Assembly: GCA_037200685.1 (NCBI GenBank)
Contig: JBBCIG010000001.1
Span: forward strand, 54,679-118,678
DNA from: JAJKIP01 sp037200685
GTDB taxonomy: Bacteria > Bacteroidota > Bacteroidia > Chitinophagales > Chitinophagaceae
Length of the DNA stretch: 64,000 bases
Direction: 5' to 3'
Positions 1-9,335 of this stretch are shown here, piece by piece. Position numbers and translations under genes: made by a program. How positions within the stretch are numbered: position 1 is the stretch's first letter; every line of letters begins with the position of its first letter. A model generated the notes under the pieces. It was not told where the DNA came from. It ran no database searches and was given only the letters and a program-made list of their open reading frames with translations.

Positions 1-1
1 G

Positions 2-1439
2 CCAGCACTATTTTTTAAATTATTCGGCGCTAAAATGATTACGCTGGTAAAAGCGCAGGTATTTCTTAATATCATTTCCGGTTTAGCATTCCGTTCCATT
101 CTTAAAAGTGTTGGTGTAACACCGGGCATTAAATTCTCATCCGTTTTATTGTATTGTATTTCTTTTTCTTTTTTCAATTTCTGGCCCTGGTATAATCATA
201 CTGTGATCGTTTACGAGTTTATTGCCATCGCTTTTTTATTTAAATCAATTAATACTACTACTAAAAGCTCTATCCTTTGGCTGTTACTCAGTTCTTTCTT
301 CATGGTTTGTTCGTTCCTGACCAAACAGGATGCAGGCGCACTAGCATTCTTACTGGGACTTGGGCTTTTGTTCATCTATGCTTTGCAGAATAAAAAATGG
401 TTATCACTATTATTATATGCGGGCTTCTTTGGTATAATATTATTTCTTTTCATATTCCCTGTTCTTAACGGGTTTAAGTATTGGTTCAATTTGGGCCAGG
501 CGCCACACACAGCCCGTGTATCTTCTTTTGACCTGATTGATGAATTCTTCTCGCAATCTCAATGGATAAAATTTTTACCTGTTCCTTATTCTTGTTATTT
601 TATTTATAACGTTATAAACATTGGAAAGAAATATGGGCGAGTAAAATGGAAACACTTTTCCTGTTGCTGACTTTAGGAGTGCTGGTTGAGGCTGCTGTTT
701 TCCAGGTCACGAGTTATACACCCCCGGATAACAATATCTTCTTTCACAGTTTCGCTATTGCTTATATCCTCACTTCTATTTCAAGAATTATCCCATTAAG
801 AATGAGCCATTCAAAAATGGCCATTGTTTTTTCATTGGGGATTCTTTTGTGGTGGAGTAATGTGTACTGGAAATATATTCAGAAGATAGTAGGAAGGGCT
901 TTTCCTTCGGAAGAAAGAACTATTTCTTCTACGGGTGAAAATGTGGTGAACAGGAAGACGTTTATGATCCCGGCTTATATCGATACATCAACCGACCCTG
1001 TATCGAAATGGGTTTTTTTCAGGATTAAAAATCGTTTGATAAAATTTATATGCCTGCATCCACGGCAGATGGAATGAAAAGAATACTTGATATGCCGCTG
1101 GTAAAAACCAAAAAAGATATCAAGGTCTTAAATATGTCTGAGATGACACCGCTGGCTGCGGAAATGCCATACGAGTTAGAACGCAACCGCGAATATCCAT
1201 TATGGTTTCATTTAGGTGTCGGTATGTTTAATAAACAGGCTGAATTGTATGAAAAAAGGATCGCTGAAGGTTATTATGACTTAGTTCTCTTTGAATATGT
1301 ACCGACATTAAATAATTTTTATCCTTTCCGGGTAAGGAACGCTTTAATACAATATTATCAAAAAGTAGATTCTTTTTCAGCGCCACGACAAGGCGATACG
1401 CAAGGCATGATTGAAGTGTATACAAAACCCGCCAATTAA
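2..1439 (+). CDS. Polytopic membrane protein, glycosyltransferase-like, 5' end outside window, frame broken twice
   Basis: The frame is open to the left edge of the window, so the start is missing. The coding sequence changes frame near 640-660 and again near 1015-1050; read across both breaks it gives one protein of about 475 residues. The first two thirds are a series of hydrophobic helices typical of polytopic inner-membrane proteins. The last third (from about 1050) is soluble, with a tail that ends EVYTKPAN. The layout (many helices, then a periplasmic domain) resembles lipid-linked-sugar glycosyltransferases of the GT39/ArnT type, but I see no diagnostic motif, so this is only a guess. 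The stop overlaps by 4 bp the convergent cytochrome gene. Frame breaks are probably sequencing errors, as in the neighbouring genes. Confidence 0.55.
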
Positions 1440-1872
1440 TTCTTTTTAAAAGAAAGAATATACTGGACCATTTTCTCCGCGTCTTCTTTCGGTAAATTGG
1501 CGTGTTGTGTCATCGGTACAGTGCTCCAATGATTGGCCGAACCATTAATCACCCTGTCAGCTAATGAATCAATGATCACAGCATTAATAGGGTAGAGGTT
1601 TGCGATAGATGTATATGCCGGGCCAACTAATTTTTCATTTATTCTATGGCAAATAAAAACAATCGGCGTTCGTTATTAATAGCCTTCCTTTTTCATAATC
1701 TTCCTGGTTAATAGCTGCATTGATGATATGTTCATCATTCTCTTTTTTAACGGAAGGAATACTGTCTTGTTTAATGATGGTTTCAGTAGTTGGGGGTATA
1801 GCTTTCTTGCTTTTATTTCCGCAGGAAATAAAAAAATAATAAAATCGTTATAGCAAAAAGCCTGCTGAGCAT
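1436..1872 (-). CDS. Mono-heme c-type cytochrome lipoprotein, frame broken in two homopolymers
   Basis: No intact reading frame exists here, but the minus strand decodes cleanly if two T-tracts are corrected by one base each. The product begins MLSRLFAITILL, followed by a lipobox (FISC then GNKSKK), which indicates a lipid-anchored periplasmic protein. After a polar linker comes the heme-binding motif CFICH near 1660, then KLVGPAY, a common sequence just after the heme site in small class I cytochromes c. The distal methionine ligand is most likely in VPMTQHANLPKEDAEKMV. About 145 residues is right for this family. Expected role: electron carrier at the outer face of the cytoplasmic membrane. 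It converges on the upstream membrane-protein gene with a 4-bp overlap. Confidence 0.75.
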
Positions 1873-1886
1873 AGTCGTGAGTAAGA

Positions 1887-2825
1887 TTATTGCAATTCTT
1901 CTTTCATTCTTCCCAGCACATCTTTTTCTATCATGAGTTGTGCTACTCTTATCATATTGGCAAACGCTTTTGCTTTGGAAATACCATGCCCGATGATCAC
2001 TGGTTTGGATACGCCTAAAACAGGTGTGCCGCCATAGGTTTCAAAATTAAACCGGTCAAAATATTCGTTCTTTAATTTTTGCCGCTCCGCGATTTCATAC
2101 AGCGATTCCGCCAATTTCAAAATAATATTACCGGTAAATCCTTCGCAAACCATTACATCGGCTTTGCTGATGAGTACATCACGTCCTTCAATGTTACCGA
2201 TGAAGTTGATATGTTTATTTTCTTTTAGCAGGGGATAGGTAGCCTGCGCTAAAATATTTCCTTTTCCTTCTTCTTCTCCTACATTCATCAAACCAACTTT
2301 TGGATTTTCTATTCCCAGCATTAATTGTGCATATACCGATCCCATAATGGCGAATTGGTTCAACTGCTCTGGTTTGCAATCAGCATTTAAGCCTACATCA
2401 AGCAGCAAACCTGTTTCACCATTTTCTTTTGGAATAATCGTAGAGATCGTTGGCCGTAGCACTCCTTCAAGCGCTTTGATGCTGAACAACGCACCAACAA
2501 GCATAGCGCCGGTATTGCCGGCACTGATAAATGCATCTGTTTTACCCGTAGCTAATAAATGAAACCCGATAGCGATAGATGATTTCTTTTTTTCTTTCAG
2601 CGCCTTGGTAGGGTGCTCATGCATATCAATCACTTGTTCCGCATGTACAATAGTTACCTGGCTGCTTGAAATATTATGTTCCGCAATCAATGGTTCCAGT
2701 TGATCTTTATCACCGATGAGAAAGAGTCGGAAAGAAGCCGGGGCGTTCGGGAGAAATTCGGCCACTCCTTTTACCGCTTCGGACGGTGCGAAATCACCAC
2801 CCATCATGTCAAGTCCGATATTCAT
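1887..2825 (-). CDS. plsX: Phosphate acyltransferase PlsX
   Basis: PlsX converts acyl-ACP and phosphate to acyl-phosphate, the substrate of PlsY in the first step of phospholipid synthesis. The 312-residue product starts MNIGLDMMGGDFAP, the family's N-terminal signature, and contains GNTGAML and CEGFTGNIILK, both typical of PlsX. Length is normal. It lies downstream of rpmF on the same strand, the widely conserved rpmF-plsX order, and the DUF177 gene before rpmF completes the usual three-gene block. The frame is intact. Confidence 0.96.
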   Translation of the reverse strand: MNIGLDMMGGDFAPSEAVKGVAEFLPNAPASFRLFLIGDKDQLEPLIAEHNISSSQVTIVHAEQVIDMHEHPTKALKEKKKSSIAIGFHLLATGKTDAFISAGNTGAMLVGALFSIKALEGVLRPTISTIIPKENGETGLLLDVGLNADCKPEQLNQFAIMGSVYAQLMLGIENPKVGLMNVGEEEGKGNILAQATYPLLKENKHINFIGNIEGRDVLISKADVMVCEGFTGNIILKLAESLYEIAERQKLKNEYFDRFNFETYGGTPVLGVSKPVIIGHGISKAKAFANMIRVAQLMIEKDVLGRMKEELQ

Positions 2826-2927
2826 TATTCTACAATGTACAAATTATAAAAACAAGAAATTCCAAAATCCCCCAGCACAAAATGCATGGTAAATTTTGGA
2901 ATACAGAATTGCCCGAAAGGGGTTCAA

Positions 2928-3122
2928 TTATTTTTTTACAGGAGACGTTTCAGCAACTACTTTTCCTTTGTAGTATAGCTTTCCTTCACTCACGTGTGCA
3001 CGGTGGCGTACATGAATTTCGCCGGTAGTGCTATCGGTAGTTAATGTAACGCTGGTCGCCTTATAGTGCGTCCTGCGTTTTGCGCTTCTTTGCTGACTGT
3101 GCCTGCGTTTGGGATTTGGCAT
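2928..3122 (-). CDS. rpmF: 50S ribosomal protein bL32
   Basis: A 64-residue basic protein starting MPNPKRRHSQQRSAKRR, the classic bL32 N-terminus. It has HRAHVSEGKLYYKGKVV near the C-terminus. The zinc-binding cysteines of some bL32 forms are absent, so this is the zinc-free type. It lies between DUF177 and plsX on the minus strand, the standard context, and is likely co-transcribed with them. Confidence 0.97.
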   Translation of the reverse strand: MPNPKRRHSQQRSAKRRTHYKATSVTLTTDSTTGEIHVRHRAHVSEGKLYYKGKVVAETSPVKK

Positions 3123-3147
3123 AACTCAATAATTAAAATCTTTATAA

Positions 3148-3700
3148 TTATTTATCTAAATTCTTAAACTTTTCCAACCCCTTCCATATCGGGTTGTCTT
3201 TTTTTTCTACTTCTTCAGGTTCCATTTTCTTCAGCACATCCAGCGCTGATTTGTTGCAATAAGGGCCATCCATTTTTCAAAGCCGCAACTCTTCTGCATC
3301 GGTATGCTCAGGTTGATAATTCATAAATCCAGTTGGCGACATCAATGTGATTTTCGTGTTTACCGATATAATACACATCCGGATCTTCTTCCTGTTCATT
3401 CATCAGATCTGGTTCTTCCACCATTTTTACGGTAATGGTAAATTCATCCCACAGCTCCAAAGGAAGATTATTATTGCACCTGTCGCAGGTAACTTCCAGC
3501 TTTCCGCCCAGTTCAAACTTCAATCTCATAAACCGCTGTGCCTGTCAAGCGTAAGCTTTACATTGGCGTTGCAGTTGCGAAAATCCTGCTCCTGGAACCC
3601 TTCAAAGAACCTGTCACTGATCTCATAGTTATACTCGTGGATGCCCGGTTTCAACCCAACGAACGCTATTTCAAACTCCCGGCGATGCCCCCATGGACCA
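3148..3700 (-). CDS. DUF177 (YceD-like) protein, frame broken at least three times
   Basis: The middle part (3308-3529) reads MRLKFELGGKLEVTCDRC, the central DUF177 signature with a CxxC pair (CDRC). Upstream in another frame is REFEIAFVGLKPGIHEYNYE, the usual Bacteroidota N-terminus. Downstream, after two more frame changes, the tail reads DGPYCNKSALDVLKK and ends FKNLDK. The reconstructed length of about 180 residues suits the family. DUF177 proteins are linked to 23S rRNA accumulation and are nearly always encoded just before rpmF, as here. The start codon is unclear, around 3690-3712. The breaks fall mostly at homopolymers and look like sequencing errors. Confidence 0.8.
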
Positions 3701-3877
3701 GCTTTTTAATCAAGCCCCGAAATTCTCGGGACGGGGCGCAAAGGTAAGGCGTTTTGATGAAGATTTCTGCCTGTTTTTGGATTATTTTGACCCTCATACC
3801 TGTTTTAACAGGCTGATTCCGGCATATTTAAAAAAACGCTCTTGCAGAAATTCATTTCCCGTTTGTTCGCCCGGCTC

Positions 3878-4952
3878 ATGAAAAGTTGGAGCTGGGTTTT
3901 ATTGATCGCTCTCACTATCCTCGTCAAGTGGGCTTCCTGGTACCCCGGCTGGGTGGAAAGGAATTACACTTATGGCATCTATCCCGTGGTTTCAAAAATA
4001 CAACGTTTCCTTTTTGGGTGGGCTGCCCTTCAGCATCGGCGACCTCTTTTATGCTTTCCTGGTGCTGGTCATCATTTATAAAACATTTCAGTTCTTCAAA
4101 CTGCTTTTCAAAAAAGGCTCAACCGGAAATATTTTGTAGCCGGCCTTCAGCAGATCATTTTCTTTTTTCTTTTTGTATACGTCTTTTTCAACCTGCTGTG
4201 GGGGCTCAACTACAACCGCCAGGGCATTTCGCGACAATTAGGTGTGAGTGTAAAACAATACTCACTGTCAGACCTCGACACGCTTACTTCTGTGATTGAA
4301 GACAGGCTAAATAAATACGCTGCATTGGTTACAGAAGCACAACGTGATTCGTTTAATAAAAAGAAAACGCTTTTTATTGAAAGTGCTATTGCTTACAAAG
4401 CAGCAGCGCAACAATTTCCCTTTTTAAAGTACACACCACCATCTGTCAAACCATCTTTGTTCAGTTACCTCGGGAATTATTTGGGTTTCCAGGGATATTA
4501 CAATCCATTCTCGGGAGAAGCGCAGGGTGAACACAACCGTTCCCCGGTTCCTCGAGCTTTTGTTACCACGCATGAAATTGCCCATCAATTGGGATATGCG
4601 AAAGAGAATGAAGCGAACTTCGTCGCATTTCTCGCCTGCAGGAATTATGAATCACCAGTATTTAAATACTCCATGTATTTTGATATGTATAATTATTCCA
4701 TTGGCGAAGTATGAGAAGAGATACAGCGCTGGCAAGAACATTTCAGAAAAAATTACATCCGCAAGTGGTGCTGGATATAAAAGAACTCCGGAGTTTTTTC
4801 CGGCGTTATAAAAATCCCATTGAACCTGTCATCACTGGTTTTATGGTCATTATTTAAAAGCTAATAACCAGCCTGCGGGAAAACGAACCTACAATGAAGT
4901 CGTCGCTTGGCTTATCGCTTACTATAAAAAATTCGGGATAGAAGCTTTATAA
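3878..4952 (+). CDS. DUF3810 membrane-anchored zinc metalloprotease-like protein, frame broken several times
   Basis: The chosen start gives MKSWSWVLLIALTILVKW, a membrane segment; a TTG start at 3842 in the same frame is possible. Frame changes near 4015, 4137, 4710 and 4845 must be bridged. The reconstructed product of about 355 residues has further hydrophobic segments, the conserved LLWGLNYNRQGIS, then THEIAHQLGYAKENEANF. The HEIAH plus the Glu about 10 residues on form a zinc-metalloprotease site (HExxH...E). The C-terminal tail reads YNEVVAWLIAYYKKFGIEAL. DUF3810 is a Bacteroidota/Firmicutes family without a known substrate. It is divergent from the DUF177 gene. Confidence 0.75.
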
Positions 4953-5041
4953 CACTAATTAAGGCGAATTACACGAATTGTCTATTAGCGCTCATTCGTA
5001 TTAATTCGTGTCATTGATATTCAATTAGCGTAATTCGTGTC
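4953..5041. repeat. Short degenerate direct and inverted repeats (AATTCGTGT type)
   Basis: Between the convergent DUF3810 and dcd genes the word AATTCGTGT or its complement ACACGAATT appears three times within 80 bp (GCGAATTACACGAATT, TTAATTCGTGTCATT, GCGTAATTCGTGTCC). The opposed copies could pair as a hairpin that acts as a terminator or mRNA stabiliser. Confidence 0.5.
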
Positions 5042-5661
5042 CTAAAATTGGTTCTTCCACATCATACTCTCAATCGGCTTATCAGGTTGCCCGCTGTATT
5101 TCGCATTTTTCTTTTGATTGTATTTCACCTCAATCTCACCGTCAACAGGAAAATAATCAATTGCCCGATCGGCATACCGTGATAAACCTTTACCGGTTGC
5201 TTCACAGAGATCTCCAATGTCCAGTGACCGCAAAAACCGACATCACCTTTACCTGCCGTCGCATGAATATCTATGCCCAACCGACCGGTAGAAGATTTGC
5301 CTTCAAGAAAAGGAACATGCGCATGCGTTTCCGTATATTCCAATGTAACACCGAGATAAAAAATGTGCGGGTATAATACAAACCCTTCATCCGGCATTTC
5401 GAAATATTCTATCTCATTATGTTTTTTCGCATCGAGTATATGCTCGCGGTAAGTCGCCAGCCATTTTCCCAAATGCACATCATACGAATTACTGCCGAGG
5501 CATTCCCTGTCATAAGGCGCCAGCTTGATCGTTTGGCAAAGATGAGCGGCGGGGCATTCCTTATCATTTTCTAAAACAAAAGTTTCGACAGGGTAATTGG
5601 CCGCGGCCTGCAGCAGCATGCGGCCGAGCTGGCCACCACCGAGAATACCTATTTTTAACAT
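5042..5661 (-). pseudogene. dcd: Chimeric reading frame: PurK N-terminus joined to dCTP deaminase
   Basis: From the ATG at 5661 the first 42 or so residues are the start of PurK (N5-carboxyaminoimidazole ribonucleotide synthase): MLKIGILGGGQLGRM followed by PVETFVLENDKECPAAHLC. At about 5540 the sequence changes without a stop into dCTP deaminase: PYDRECLGSNSYDVHLG, then HVPFLEGKSSTGRLGIDIHATAGKGD with the active-site region, then the C-terminal MMWKNQF. The Dcd N-terminus (about 20 residues) and the rest of PurK are missing. A second defect near 5150, one T short, moves the last 35 codons to another frame. No known enzyme has this fusion; a deletion or, more likely in this error-rich part, a misassembly explains it. 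Confidence 0.8.
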
Positions 5662-5697
5662 GAGCGCAAAGATAAGAGAGAACTGTACAGCTTGCAC

Positions 5698-5757
5698 TGA
5701 GCGGAGTCGAAGTGCCGAAGGGCCTGGGTGAGAGCACTGAGCGAAGTCGAAGTGCGG
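5698..5757. repeat. REP-like pair, CACTGAGCG(A/G)AGTCGAAGTGC
   Basis: Two near-identical 20-bp words, GCACTGAGCGGAGTCGAAGTGC-like and GCACTGAGCGAAGTCGAAGTGC-like, lie about 35 bp apart. Each is partly self-complementary (GCACT...AGTGC). Related words occur near 6168-6212 and 48108-48160. This type of short palindromic extragenic repeat is common in Bacteroidota genomes. Confidence 0.6.
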
Positions 5758-6094
5758 TTATTTAATGTCTTTATATTTTGAATGGCTCAGGTTATTACAC
5801 TGGGCTAACAGTTGCAGTTTATGATAATCCTGTTTTATCAGCGCTTCTTTTTTGGCCCTTGACCATCCTTTTATCTGAAGCTCCCTGTCAATAGCATCTT
5901 GTAAAAAAGGGATGGTTTCGTAATAAACTAATGTAAGCGGTCTTTTTTTAAAAGTATAGCAGGTTTCATAGATGCCTTCACAATGTTCTTCAAAACGTTT
6001 TATTAGGTCATTGGTGAGGCCGTATAATATGATTTATTGTTACACGGATGATGTAAACGTAGAGGAAGTCTTGTGGTTTGTCTTTGTAAATCAT
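5758..6094 (-). CDS. GIY-YIG nuclease-domain protein (URI family), frame broken twice
   Basis: Reading the minus strand from ATG at 6094 gives MIYKDKPQDFLYVYI. After one indel it continues CNNKSYYTG, and after another LTNDLIKRFEEHCEG, then TLVYYE and REL-IKGWSRAKKEALI. The YVYI and YYTG pair is the GIY-YIG motif, and the Arg in KRFEEH is the expected catalytic arginine. The size of about 110 residues is that of stand-alone URI-type GIY-YIG proteins, frequent in Bacteroidota, whose biological role is mostly unknown. Two missing bases (one in a G-run) break the frame and look like sequence errors. Confidence 0.75.
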
Positions 6095-6511
6095 TATTCA
6101 ATTTAATTGTTTTGGGTGGCTGCCCTGGCTTCTGCTTAATAATTAGAAAGAATTCTAACGACATCTCGACTTCGCTCGATGTCTGCGGGGCCGTCCTTCG
6201 ACTCCGCTCAGGGCTATCTCTCCGCTGAGGGCTATCTCTCCGCTGAGGTTATCTCTTCGCTCAAGGCTATCTCTTCGCCCAAGGCTAGCTTTACCTTCAG
6301 GGCTATCATTCAAACTATTCAATATGTTTGTTTAACTTTGTCATTCAATGCGCCCCGATCATCCACATAAATTATTCGACGACCATCGCAGTGATTACAA
6401 CTTACTGATGGAAGCCTTGGCGATGGATTCCTTCAACTCCTGAAGGGGAGTTTGACGACTTCTCTTATTGTGTGACGTTATCATTTTTAATCATTATCTC
6501 ATTATTTTATT
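6095..6511. other. Intergenic region with REP-like words and an 18-bp tandem repeat
   Basis: No convincing gene. The left part has REP-like words (CGACTTCGCTCGATG, CTTCGACTCCGCTCAGG). An 18-bp tandem array follows. A 31-codon frame at 6349-6444 (MRPDHPHKLFDDHRS...) is too short to call and has no recognisable similarity. hppD starts at 6512. Confidence 0.5.
6212..6285 (+). repeat. 18-bp tandem repeat, about four units
   Basis: The unit is GGCTATCTCTCCGCTGAG. The first two copies (6212-6229, 6230-6247) are identical; the next two (to about 6283) differ by a few bases (TTATCTCTTCGCTCAAG, GCTATCTCTTCGCCCAAG), and a decayed trace follows (GGCTAGC...). The unit contains the CTCCGCTGAG core of the nearby REP-like words, so the array may have grown by slippage from one of them. 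Confidence 0.75.
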
Positions 6512-7644
6512 ATGTCAACGACAAGTAAGAGCAATACAATAGAAAATACTGTAACCGACTTTCTTCCATTGGAAGGAACAGACTATGTGGAATTTTATGT
6601 GGGCAATGCTAAACAGGCCGCTCATTATTATATGAGTGCATTTGGTTTCCAGGCGTTGGCTTATGCCGGGCCGGAAACGGGATTACGAGACAGGGCGAGT
6701 TATGCAGTGCGCCAGCACAAGCTGACTTTTGTTTTAACGACGCCATTGAAAACAGACAATGCGATTGCGGGACATCTCAATAAGCATGGCGACGGTGTAA
6801 AAGTATTAGCATTAAGAGTGCCGGATGCCAGCAGTGCATGGAAAGAAACAACGAAACGTGGTGCGAAAAGCTATATGGAGCCGCAACAATTGAAAGATGA
6901 AGGTGGGGAGGTGATCATGAGCGGCATTCATACCTATGGTGATACCGTGCATTTATTTATTGAGAGAAAAAATTATACCGGCGCTTTCTTGCCGGGATAC
7001 CGGCCATGGGGTAATCCTCATTTCAAACCTACAGACACGGGATTACAATATGTAGACCATTGCGTAGGCAATGTTGGCTGGAACCAGATGGACCGCTGGG
7101 TAAAATTTTATGAAGATGTAATGGGGTTCAATAATATTTTGACTTTTGATGATGAAGATATTTCTACTGAATACTCCGCATTGATGAGTAAAGTAATGAG
7201 CAGCGGAATGGATTTGTAAAATTTCCCATCAATGAACCGGCGGAAGGAAAGAAAAAATCGCAGGTGGAAGAATACCTGGAGTTTTATAATGGAGAAGGTG
7301 TGCAGCATGTGGCGCTGGCGACGAAGGATATTGTAAAAACAGTAAAAGAATTAAAAAGCAGGGGCGTGGAATTTTTAGAAGTGCCCACTTCTTATTATGA
7401 TGACCTGCTGGACAGGGTAGGGCATATTGATGAAGACCTGGAACCATTAAAAGAACTTGGTATTTTGGTTGACCGTGACCATGAAGGTTATTTATTACAA
7501 TTGTTTTCGAAACCGGTGGAAGACAGGCCTACACTTTTTTTTGAGATTATTCAACGGAAAGGGGCGAAGAGTTTTGGTAAAGGAAATTTCAAAGCATTGT
7601 TTGAGGCGATTGAGAGGGAGCAGGAAGCGAGGGGGAATTTGTAA
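6512..7644 (+). CDS. hppD: 4-hydroxyphenylpyruvate dioxygenase, one frameshift
   Basis: HPPD converts 4-hydroxyphenylpyruvate to homogentisate in tyrosine degradation, using Fe(II) and O2. The N-terminal domain contains GTDYVEFYVGNAKQAAHYY, and the C-terminal domain carries the iron ligands: His in QYVDHCVGN, His in GVQHVALAT, and Glu in TLFFEIIQRKG. The tail reads NFKALFEAIEREQEARGNL. One base is missing at about 7206 (in GGAATGG): the first part ends in a premature stop at 7219 and the second resumes NGFVKFPINEPAEGKKKSQ. The joined product of about 378 residues is normal length. No other tyrosine-degradation gene is adjacent. Confidence 0.92.
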
Positions 7645-8025
7645 GCGTGAGCCGTGAGACGTCAGACGTGAGTCGTGAATGGCTCTTCAAAGTTCAAGCT
7701 GTCTTTCACGTTTGACGACTGACGTCTCACGTTGCTCAATAGAGAACAGGAAGATGAACGGAGCGTCGCAACAGACGATGATAGTAGCAATGCAGCCGGG
7801 CTAATGCACAGCATCCTGCGGATAATTAATATTTGTAAAATTTTGAACTAATCAGCAGGAATAACTACCAGCGGCTAAGTAGAAAATACGTTAGAATTTT
7901 GTTTTATTCACACCTGTGGGGTAAATCGCTTCAGAGTTAAGCCTTCGAAGTATATCTTTACAAATCATTAGCAATGCCTTCGAAATATATCAACGAACTG
8001 GGCGTTTGTGTATAGTAATTTTACG
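7645..8025. other. Intergenic region: long imperfect inverted repeat, dispersed repeat R1, no gene
   Basis: Directly after hppD, 7646-7735 forms a long imperfect inverted repeat (GTGAGACGTCAG ... CTGACGTCTCAC with GAGTCGTGAA ... TTCACG inside) that could end or protect the hppD message. Repeat copy R1 follows. The rest, to the L,D-transpeptidase start, has a direct repeat CCTTCGAA(G/A)TATATC at 7941 and 7977. No gene is visible. Confidence 0.6.
7733..7822 (+). repeat. Dispersed 73-bp repeat, copy R1 (with extended tail)
   Basis: Starts TGCTCAATAGAGAACAGG, continues GGAGCGTCGCAACAGACG, ATGATAGTAGCAATGCAG and CCGGGCTAAT. The following GCACAGCATCCTGCGGAT is also found next to copy R4, so the element sometimes extends at least 17 bp further. 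Confidence 0.8.
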
Positions 8026-9206
8026 ATGAAAAACTTAATAACTGTATTTGCTCTCTGTATTTCCTGTCTTGGGGTGATGGCGCAATCTTCTTACTCCAAT
8101 GCAGGTGTTTCTTTTATTGAATACCAGAAAAAGTTTCCACGTCCTGACGAGTCTTTTAAAAGAGAAAGAAGACACGCTGCGCAAACAATTTGAAGCAAAG
8201 AAACTGGCATGGCCGGCTAAATACATTTATATAAGATCGTTTAAGTACGACAGCGAACTGGAAGTGTGGGTGAAGGGTGAATTGAAGGATCAATTTAAAT
8301 TATTCAAGAAATATAAAGTTTGTGCATTAGCGGGAACGCTGGGGCCAAAAAGAATGGAAGGCGATTACCAGGTGCCGGAAGGTTTTTATTATATCAATGA
8401 ATTTAACCCGACCAGCGAGTATTATTTATCAATGGGTATTAATTATCCAAATGAATCTGATAAGTTGCTGAGTGATGTATACCGTCCCGGAAGTGGTATA
8501 TATATACATGGGAGTTGCGTAACGGTGGGTTGCATTCCGCTGACGGATGAAAAGATAGATGAATTATATATTCTCGCCGCTTATGCAAAAAGCCAGGGTC
8601 AGGATTATATACCTGTTCATATTTTTCCTGTACGGTATAATGTACCAAGAAGCGTAAACTATCTAAATAACCTGGCGAAAGATGATCCTTCATTGAAAAA
8701 ATTTGCAGGGAGACTGGAAGATGCGTTTGATTATTTTGAAAAATTTAAACAGTTGCCGGTCGTGATGATCAATGACCAGGGCGATTATATTGTGAATGCC
8801 GCTGCTTCAGCAAAAATGCAGCCGGTGCATGCACCGCAAGCTTCTGCGAAACCCCTCATACAACACCGCACAAGGATTATTACTGGATTAACGGAGTCTG
8901 TGCATCAATGGCCGCAATTTGACGGAGGTGGTGATGCATTTACGAAATACCTGAAAGAAGTAGGTGAGGGAATGACAGAGTATTTACCAAAAGGTGTTAT
9001 GAAAGCTTATGTGCAGGTGGAGTTTATTGTTGATGCCGATGGCACGCCAACTAATTTTAAAGTGCTTCGCGGCATGAAAGATATTGACTTCAATGATGAA
9101 TTGATTTCCCGCCTGGAAAAAATGCCGGTATGGAAACCCGCTATGTTAAGCGATAAGGCGGTTCCGAAAAAAAATGATTCAAACAATAGAAGTAGAAGCG
9201 AAATAG
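8026..9206 (+). CDS. Exported L,D-transpeptidase (YkuD/YafK type) with C-terminal TonB-like domain, frame broken twice
   Basis: L,D-transpeptidases make 3-3 or protein cross-links in peptidoglycan. The start at 8026 gives the signal peptide MKNLITVFALCISCLGVMAQ. After a frame change near 8130 the product runs through PKRMEGDYQVPEGFYYINEF to YIHGSCVTVGCIPLTDEKI. That holds the YkuD catalytic pattern: His, then Ser-x-Gly-Cys (here TVGC) with the nucleophile Cys. The C-terminal 110 residues (VQVEFIVDADGTPTNFKVLRG) resemble a TonB C-terminal domain. One extra A in an A-run near 9172 shifts the end; corrected, it stops at 9206 after MIQTIEVEAK. About 393 residues. Confidence 0.82.
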
Positions 9207-9335
9207 TTTCTATTGTAATAATGCCTGTATCATATCCGTTGTCTGCTGTCTTAAATAAAATAGTTTTTCCTTCTGTTAGTTTGTTGAAGTGTTCGCCTGT
9301 ATAATGGCGTATCGTAAGCAACGATAAATTTTTTA

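Noticed and set aside
5042..5661. True bifunctional PurK-Dcd enzyme
   Set aside because: PurK is cut after about 42 residues, before its ATP-grasp domain, and Dcd lacks its N-terminus; neither half would be complete.
6212..6285. CRISPR array
   Set aside because: The 18-bp units are contiguous with no spacers.
7646..7735. tRNA or structured RNA gene after hppD
   Set aside because: The inverted repeat has no cloverleaf or anticodon-loop pattern; it is better explained as a hairpin repeat.
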